Under the pieces are notes generated by a model. That model ran no database searches. It had not been told where the DNA came from and saw only the letters and a list, made by a program, of their open reading frames with translations. Position numbers and translations under genes: made by a program. Shown here one piece after another: positions 14,155 through 18,931 of a stretch of DNA of 18,931 nt; position 1 is the stretch's first letter, and every line of letters starts with the position of its first letter. The stretch comes from Clostridiales bacterium (GTDB taxonomy: Bacteria > Bacillota > Clostridia > Christensenellales > Aristaeellaceae): contig SFGO01000048.1 of NCBI GenBank assembly GCA_004556545.1, positions 1-18,931 of the forward strand, read 5' to 3'.

Positions 14155-14700
14155 ATGAAGCAAACGCATCTGCTGGTGGGCGAGATCGTCCGGCCCCAGG
14201 GCATCCGGGGCGAGGTCAAGCTCCGCCATTTCACCGACGACCCTTACCGCTTCGAGGAGCTGGACGCAGTGCTGCGCCAAACCGGAGAGGGCTTTGAGCC
14301 ACTGACCGTCGAGGCCTGCCGGGTGCAGGGCGACGACGTGTACCTGAAGCTGGAGGGCTTTGACGACCGCAACGCCGCCGAAACGCTGCGGGGAGCCATG
14401 CTCTACGTGGATCGGGAGCACGCGGCGGAGCTGGAGGAGAACCAGTTCTTCATCGCCGACCTGCTGGGCGCGGAAGCCGTGGATACCAAAGGCGGCGAGA
14501 TCGGCGTTCTGAAGGATGTGCTGACCCCCGGCGGCACTGACATTTTTGTTTTCGACACTCCGGCAGGCGAGGTCATGGTGCCCATCATTGAGAAGGTCGT
14601 GGTCTCGCTGGATGTGGAGGCGGGCCGCATCGTACTCAACGAAGAAACCCTGAACGAGGTAGCGGTATATGAGGATCGCCATTCTGACCATCTTTCCTGA
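14155..14700 (+). CDS. rimM: 16S rRNA processing protein RimM
   Basis: RimM assists maturation of the 30S head region and binds S19. The product is 181 residues, with an N-terminal beta-barrel domain (LLVGEIVRPQGIRGEVKL near residue 5 to about 85) and a C-terminal PRC-barrel (about 97-172, FFIADLLGAEAV onwards). TAAGGAG precedes the ATG by several bases. An in-frame upstream ATG at 14077 lies inside khpA and is rejected because it would add a non-family extension. The 3' end overlaps trmD by 32 bases. Confidence 0.95.
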   Translation: MKQTHLLVGEIVRPQGIRGEVKLRHFTDDPYRFEELDAVLRQTGEGFEPLTVEACRVQGDDVYLKLEGFDDRNAAETLRGAMLYVDREHAAELEENQFFIADLLGAEAVDTKGGEIGVLKDVLTPGGTDIFVFDTPAGEVMVPIIEKVVVSLDVEAGRIVLNEETLNEVAVYEDRHSDHLS

Positions 14701-15430
14701 AATGTTTGAAAGCGTGCTCCATTCCAGCATTCTGGGCCGGGCGCGTGAAGAAAAGCTGGTGGAGATCGAGCCAGTGGACATCCGGCCCTTCAGCGACCGC
14801 AAGCATAAAAATACCGACGATTACCCCTTTGGCGGCGGCGCGGGCATGGTGATGCTGGCCCAGCCGATCTGCGACGCGGTGCGCCATCTGCGCGCGCAGG
14901 GGTATACGGGCAAATGCATCTATATGAGCCCCCGGGGCAAGACCTTCACCCAGCAGAAGGTGATGGAGCTGGCGCAGGAAGAGAACTTCATCCTGCTCTG
15001 CGGCCATTATGAGGGCGTGGATCAGCGCGCCATCGACGCGGTAGTGGACGAAGAGCTCTCTCTGGGCGATTTCGTCCTGACCGGCGGCGAGCTGGCCGCC
15101 ATAACCGTCTGTGACGCGGTGGTCCGCTATGTGCCGGGCGTACTGGGCAGCAGCGACAGCACCGAGGAAGAGAGCTTCACCGGCGGCCTGCTGGAATATC
15201 CTCAATACACCCGTCCCCGGGTGTTTGAGGGCGCAGAAACGCCGGAGGTACTGCTGAACGGCGACCATGCCAAGATCCGCGCGTGGCGGCGGCAGCAATC
15301 CCTGCTGATCACGGCCAAGGTTCGTCCCGACCTGTTTGAAACCGCTCCCATGAGCGAAAAAGAGCGGCAGGAGACCCTGCTTCTGCTTCAAAAGCTCCAA
15401 AAGGAGGGTGAGAGCCATGCTGCTCCGTAA
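14669..15430 (+). CDS. trmD: tRNA (guanine37-N1)-methyltransferase TrmD
   Basis: TrmD methylates G37 of tRNAs with S-adenosylmethionine, preventing +1 frameshifts. The 253-residue SPOUT enzyme shows the N-terminal MRIAILTIFPEMF, GGGAGMVM (55-62), SPRGK (87-91), LCGHYEGVDQR (110-120) and SLGDFVLTGGE (131-141), which form the trefoil-knot cofactor pocket, then the flexible linker and LEYPQYTRP. The general-base position (Asp169 in Haemophilus, in DSF) appears as Glu168 in EESF; I believe related Clostridia share this. The start overlaps rimM by 32 bases, and the membrane-protein gene begins before its stop. Confidence 0.96.
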   Translation: MRIAILTIFPEMFESVLHSSILGRAREEKLVEIEPVDIRPFSDRKHKNTDDYPFGGGAGMVMLAQPICDAVRHLRAQGYTGKCIYMSPRGKTFTQQKVMELAQEENFILLCGHYEGVDQRAIDAVVDEELSLGDFVLTGGELAAITVCDAVVRYVPGVLGSSDSTEEESFTGGLLEYPQYTRPRVFEGAETPEVLLNGDHAKIRAWRRQQSLLITAKVRPDLFETAPMSEKERQETLLLLQKLQKEGESHAAP

Positions 15431-15797
15431 GCTGGTGGCGGCCCTTTGCCCGCTGCTTCTGTGCATCGTGCTGTGCCTTTTGTACCGCTGGCTGGACGGC
15501 GTTCTGGCTGCGGGGCTTTTTGGGTCGTTCCTTCTCAAGGGTCTTCTGTTGGGCGTGGCGCTGGCGCTGATCATTCCGCTGGCCGGTCTTCGTTGCCATG
15601 CCAAAGGCCTGCAGCCCTGGCTCTATGTGGGCGCCGCCCTGCTGGGCGTGACGTTGGGCTACCAGTATCTGGAAACCATCGGTGCGGTTCATTCCCAGCT
15701 GCTTTTATCCCTTTTTACCCTGAACGGTCAGGTCATTCTGGTGGAAAGCGCCGCCGCCGGTTTTATGACGGTCACGGCGCTGCTGGTCAAAGGCTGA
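15417..15797 (+). CDS. small membrane protein of unknown function
   Basis: A 126-residue hydrophobic protein with about four predicted membrane helices (approximately residues 6-25, 30-53, 63-83 and 97-122), few charged residues and no recognised family. ATG 15417 has AAAGGAGG nine bases upstream; GTG 15408 is too close to that site. It overlaps the trmD end by 14 bases and is followed by a strong terminator, so it is the last gene of the operon. It occupies the place where rplS (L19) usually follows trmD. Confidence 0.8.
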   Translation: MLLRKLVAALCPLLLCIVLCLLYRWLDGVLAAGLFGSFLLKGLLLGVALALIIPLAGLRCHAKGLQPWLYVGAALLGVTLGYQYLETIGAVHSQLLLSLFTLNGQVILVESAAAGFMTVTALLVKG

Positions 15798-15872
15798 CTT
15801 TGGAGGGGCACGGCAGCCCGGAATTCTTTTCTCATCAAACAAATACAGAAAACAGCTACAGGCCATAAACCC

Positions 15873-15914
15873 AAAACCACCTGCTGCAGCACGAAAATGG
15901 CAGCAGGTGGTTTT
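15873..15914 (+). terminator. terminator of the ylxM-trmD operon
   Basis: AAAACCACCTGCTGC (15873-15887) pairs perfectly with 15900-15914 around a 12-base loop; the plus-strand side ends in TTTTCTCTT. The A-run on the left also allows function from the other strand. Confidence 0.92.
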
Positions 15915-15922
15915 CTCTTACC

Positions 15923-15970
15923 AAAAACCGCCGCCCAACCCAGCCGTATTGGTCGGCTGATTTGGGCGGC
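15923..15970 (-). terminator. terminator of the leftward oxidoreductase cluster
   Basis: GCCGCCCAA (15930-15938) pairs with TTGGGCGGC (15962-15970), with a further inner pair CAGCC (15941-15945) and GGCTG (15955-15959). On the minus strand it is followed by GGTTTTTGG. It lies 31 bases beyond the end of the DUF1667 gene. Confidence 0.85.
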
Positions 15971-16001
15971 ACGATGCTTACCCTGTTTTCGGGAAACGCG
16001 G

Positions 16002-16364
16002 TTACGCCTTATCCACGTTCTTTGTAACGATCACGTCACAGTCGTATCCCAGCAGATGAGGCACCACTACATCGCCAATGCGCACCGGCGCGGTCAGCGT
16101 CTGCTCATTGATGACGTTCATCGCATCAAAAATTCGATTCTTCGGAATAGCCTGCGTGAGGCGGACGCTGGCCAGCGGCAGCACGCCGCCGGAAACCCGC
16201 ACGCTGGTCGCGATGGTTCTGCGGGGATCCTCCAGCTCCTGCGTCACATAGGTTTTTCCCTTCGGACAGAGGTTGCCTTCTATCGAAAGCACCTTCACAC
16301 CCTCATACTAGGCCTCGATCTCGCACCCGTTCGGGCAGACGATGCAGGTAAAGGTACGCTTCAT
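16002..16364 (-). pseudogene. DUF1667 protein, interrupted by in-frame TAG
   Basis: DUF1667 proteins are small, Cys-containing partners of GlpA-like dehydrogenase and FAD/NAD oxidoreductase; their role is unproven but probably metal or redox linked. Translation from ATG 16364 gives MKRTFTCIVCPNGCEIEA, then TAG (16310-16308), then YEGVKVLSIEGNLCPKGK and the rest of a normal protein. Both Cys motifs (CIVCPNGC and NLCPKG) are intact but lie on opposite sides of the stop. A single G-to-T change (GAG to TAG) explains it. The start overlaps the oxidoreductase stop (ATGA). Alternatives are a sequencing error, a restart downstream, or readthrough. Confidence 0.75.
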
Positions 16365-17537
16365 TCCACACACACCTCCATATCGGCGGAAGCGATCAGC
16401 TTCTCCGCCTTAATCGGCAGCTGGATCATTTCGGCCGGCAATGCCTTGCGCATTTTTTTGCGCAGGATTTCCGTGCCGCCCTGCCGCACTACGATGCTTA
16501 CATTCTGCATCGGCTTGCGCACGCGGAGGGAAAGCGTGAAGTCGCGCGCAGCACTGATGCGCTGAGGAATCACGTGTCCCACATTTGCACCGGCGGCGAC
16601 GGCCAGCGGGCAAGCGGGCAGCGAGCCGGCAAGCAGATACTCCGCCGCGCTGTCGGCAAGCGCTTCCGCTTCCAGCGAAACAAAGTCCACCAGGTCATGC
16701 ACATGCAGGACGTTGCCGGCGGCAAAGATTCCGGGCACCGGCGGCCAAAGAAAGCTCATTCTCGGGAATCAGTCCTACGGAAAGGATCAGCGTGTCGCAG
16801 GGGATTTCTTCTTCCGTGCCGGGGATGGGGCGGAAATTTTCATCGCACTGCATCACAACAACGCTGCTGAGGCGTTCACGCCCGCGAATATCCACAACCG
16901 TATGCGACAGGTGCAGCGGAATATGATAGTCGTTCAGGCACTGCTCGATATTGCGCGGCAAACCGCTCGGATAGGGCTGCACCTCATAAACGCCCTTCAC
17001 ATGCGCGCCCTCCAGCGTCATGCGGCGCGCCATGATCAGGCCGATATCGCCGCTGCCCAGAATGACGACTTCATGGCCGACCATGATGTTCTGCAGATTG
17101 ATATAATTCTGCGCAACGCCTGCGGTATAAACGCCTGCGGGGCGCTGCCCGGGAATGGCAAGCGCGCCGCGCGTGCGTTCACGGCAGCCCATTGTCAGAA
17201 GCACCGCATCGGCTTGAAACTGCAGCAGCCCGCGTTCCCGGCTGGCGGCGGTAACGATCTTATCCCCGCTGACATCCAGTACGGTGCAGTCCGTGATGGT
17301 TTCAATCCCCGTCTCGATCACTTGATCGATAAAGCGCTGGGCGTATTCCGGCCCGGACAGGGACTCGCCAAAACGTGTCAGGCCGAAGCCGTCGTGGATG
17401 CACTGACGCAGGATTCCGCCCAGAAAATGCTCGCGTTCAAGGATCAGAATATCCTTCACGCCCTTTTCCCAAAGGCGCAGTGCGGCTGCAAGACCCGCCG
17501 GGCCTCCGCCAACGATGATGACTTGCTTGTGCGTCAT
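16361..17537 (-). pseudogene. NAD(P)/FAD-dependent oxidoreductase, internal deletion and frameshift
   Basis: Belongs to the pyridine nucleotide-disulphide oxidoreductase-like flavoproteins encoded with anaerobic glycerol-3-phosphate dehydrogenases. The N-terminal part (ATG 17537) has the FAD motif VIIVGGGPAGLAAALRL (6-22) and the NAD motif VVILGSGDIGLIMARR. The frame then runs off after ILSVGLIPENELSLAAG. The remainder, from VPGIFAAGNVLHVHDLVDF, continues in another frame to 16361. The family normally has roughly 25-30 residues between these segments, which are absent here, so about 80 bases not divisible by three seem deleted near 16735-16750. The start overlaps the GlpA-like stop (ATGA), and the stop overlaps DUF1667, showing an original tight operon. 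Confidence 0.8.
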
Positions 17538-18850
17538 TCCTGTTCGCCTCCTTTGACATAGCCGGTAAACATGTAGGAATCTCCGTTGGTCAATTTCACA
17601 TCGGTTACGGCCTTGCCAAGCTCTTCGCGGATCATGGCGGTGATGCGCGTCTCGCAGTAGCCGCCTTGGCAGCGGCCCATGCTCGCACGGGTGCGCACCT
17701 TGATTCCGTTCACCGTGCACACGCCCAGCGGATTGTGAATCGCCTGAATGATTTCGGCGCGGGAGACGGTCTCGCAGCGGCAGACGATCTCGCCGTAATC
17801 GGGGTTCTCCGCAATGAGCTTCCGCTGCTCCTCGCGGCTGGCTTCGCTGAAGCGCCGGATGCCCTTGCGGATGGGGTTAAAGTTCGGATTGGGCCGCAGC
17901 GCTTCGCGCTGTGCAATCAGCTTGACGGCGCGGCGCGCGATGGGCAGCGCGCTGGTCAGGCCCGGGCTTTCGATGCCCACAAGGTTGACAACGCCCGGCG
18001 CCTCATCGCGGCATTCAATCGTGAAATCCTGAATCTCGCCCGTGGCCGGATCAATGCGCTTGGGCCGCGCCCCCGCAAACGTGCGGATGTAATACTCCCG
18101 CTTCATATGCTTGAACATGCGCGCGCCGCTCTCCTGAAGGCCGTCCATGCCGGACTGAGACACGCTGTAGTCCTCCCCATCCTCCACATTGAAGCTGTTG
18201 GGGCCCACAAGCACGTTGCCGTCTACGGTCGGGGTGGCGTGCGTATCGAATGTGTTGCGCACCGTCGGCGCGGGATAGACGGGAATCTTTGCGAACGCAC
18301 CGGCCCTTTTGTCCAGCACGAAATATTCGCCCTTCACGGGCTGAATCACATAGCCGGGAATTCCCAGCATGGCGCTGATTTTCGCGCTGTTCAGCCCTGC
18401 GCTGTTCACAACCCAGCGGCAGGCGAAATCGCCCTTGCTCGTGTGGAGCAGATGACGGCCATCCTTCAGGCGCTCCGCGCCCGTCACTTCCGTATAAAGA
18501 TGATAGTGCGCGCCGTTGTTCGCCGCGTTTTCTGCAAGGGCAACGGTGTACGTGAACGGATCGAGAATACCGCTGCTGGGGCAGAAGATGGCGAAGTTGC
18601 CGCCGGCGGAGGGATCGATTTCATCCATGCGGGCGCGGTCAATCAGCTCCATGCCCGGCACGCCGTTCGCTTCGCCGCGCGCAATCATGGTCTTGAGGCG
18701 TTCGCGGTGCTCCTCGGTAAAGCCGACGATCAGCTTGCCCGTGCGCTTGAACGGAACATCCAGCTCTTCGGCAACCCTGTCAAACTCGGCGTTGCCCTCC
18801 ACGGCGCACTGCGCCTTGAGGCTGCCCGTCTTATCAGAGCTGTAAGAGAT
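17534..18850 (-). pseudogene. GlpA-like FAD-dependent glycerol-3-phosphate dehydrogenase, 5' truncated
   Basis: Homologous to anaerobic GlpA-type dehydrogenases that oxidise glycerol 3-phosphate to dihydroxyacetone phosphate. Recognisable sequence starts at DKTGSLKAQCAVEGN (about 18835) and continues with DVPFKRTGKLIVGF, GIESPGLTSALPIARRA and a C-terminal BFD-like [2Fe-2S] domain with CRCE and GRCQGGYC. The N-terminal 60-70 residues, including the GxGxxG FAD-binding motif and the NSGIVHAG-like segment, are missing: upstream codons encode unrelated sequence and reach an in-frame TGA at 18913-18911. No ATG, GTG or TTG is present in frame until GTG 18802, which is not a credible start. It is therefore broken, or the sequence is misjoined here. 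Confidence 0.75.
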
Positions 18851-18931
18851 CTGAGTATCCGTGGAAAGCCTTTGAAATTGCTGTACCGCAGACGCAGATA
18901 CTTTTGTCCGTCATGCGGCAAAAGGTTTTCG
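18851..18931. other. unassigned sequence upstream of truncated dehydrogenase
   Basis: The last 80 bases do not encode a glycerol-3-phosphate dehydrogenase N-terminus in any minus-strand frame. They may belong to an inserted or rearranged segment, or to an assembly join. I recognise no transposase or repeat end within so short a stretch. Confidence 0.4.

Noticed and set aside
18730..18921. Simple frameshift explaining the GlpA-like 5' end
   Set aside because: The alternative frame upstream does not encode the expected FAD-binding N-terminus either, so a single indel cannot restore the gene.

Overview
The window comes from an anaerobic, GC-rich member of the Firmicutes, most likely class Clostridia. 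The support is the gene order ylxM-ffh-rpsP-khpA(ylqC)-rimM-trmD, a DUF5665 protein beside lspA, a class III (oxygen-sensitive) ribonucleotide reductase, AGGAGG-type ribosome binding sites and sigma-A promoters with 17-base spacers. Genus and species cannot be read from the sequence. No CRISPR array, tRNA, rRNA or intact insertion sequence was seen.

Layout. 1-562: no convincing gene. It holds a hairpin terminator and two 185-bp tandem copies of a structured repeat that ends at the dnaA stop codon. 563-1891 (minus): dnaA, with no dnaN in the 560 bases downstream. 1892-2331: a divergent, partly AT-rich region with degenerate DnaA boxes and the dnaA promoter, a candidate origin or dnaA autoregulatory region. 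2332-6418 (plus): an unrecognised protein, then an orphan Spo0B/CitA-type sensor kinase, a Wzx-like flippase and a GT-B glycosyltransferase, apparently one envelope-polysaccharide operon. 6409-8158 (minus): DUF5665-lspA-rluD from its own promoter. 8335-10650 (minus): nrdD, with a near-consensus promoter overlapped by two NrdR-like boxes 32 bp apart. 10857-10928: six DnaA-box-like 9-mers in one orientation, five of the spacings fitting an 11-bp step apart from one 19-bp gap. 11001-11630 (minus): a TRIC/UPF0126 channel, divergent from the translation and secretion operon at 11798-15797 (plus): ylxM, ffh, rpsP, khpA, rimM, trmD and a small membrane protein. 15873-15970: two back-to-back terminators. 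16002-18850 (minus): the remains of a glycerol-3-phosphate dehydrogenase-like trio (GlpA-like protein, FAD/NAD oxidoreductase, DUF1667), each gene carrying a different disabling lesion.

How it works together. dnaA, nrdD and the DnaA-box array link replication initiation with deoxynucleotide supply. Gene polarity is mostly leftward left of about 11 kb and rightward to the right until the decayed trio, so an origin near 10.9 kb is possible but unproven. The ffh operon builds the signal recognition particle, ribosomes and tRNA m1G37; lspA and rluD add lipoprotein processing and rRNA pseudouridylation. The kinase-flippase-glycosyltransferase block is head-on to its neighbours on both sides.

The most interesting signals are the phased DnaA-box array, the repeats whose hairpins keep pairing despite sequence change, the NrdR/promoter architecture and the decaying oxidoreductase operon. 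I did not find a clearly new multi-gene system.
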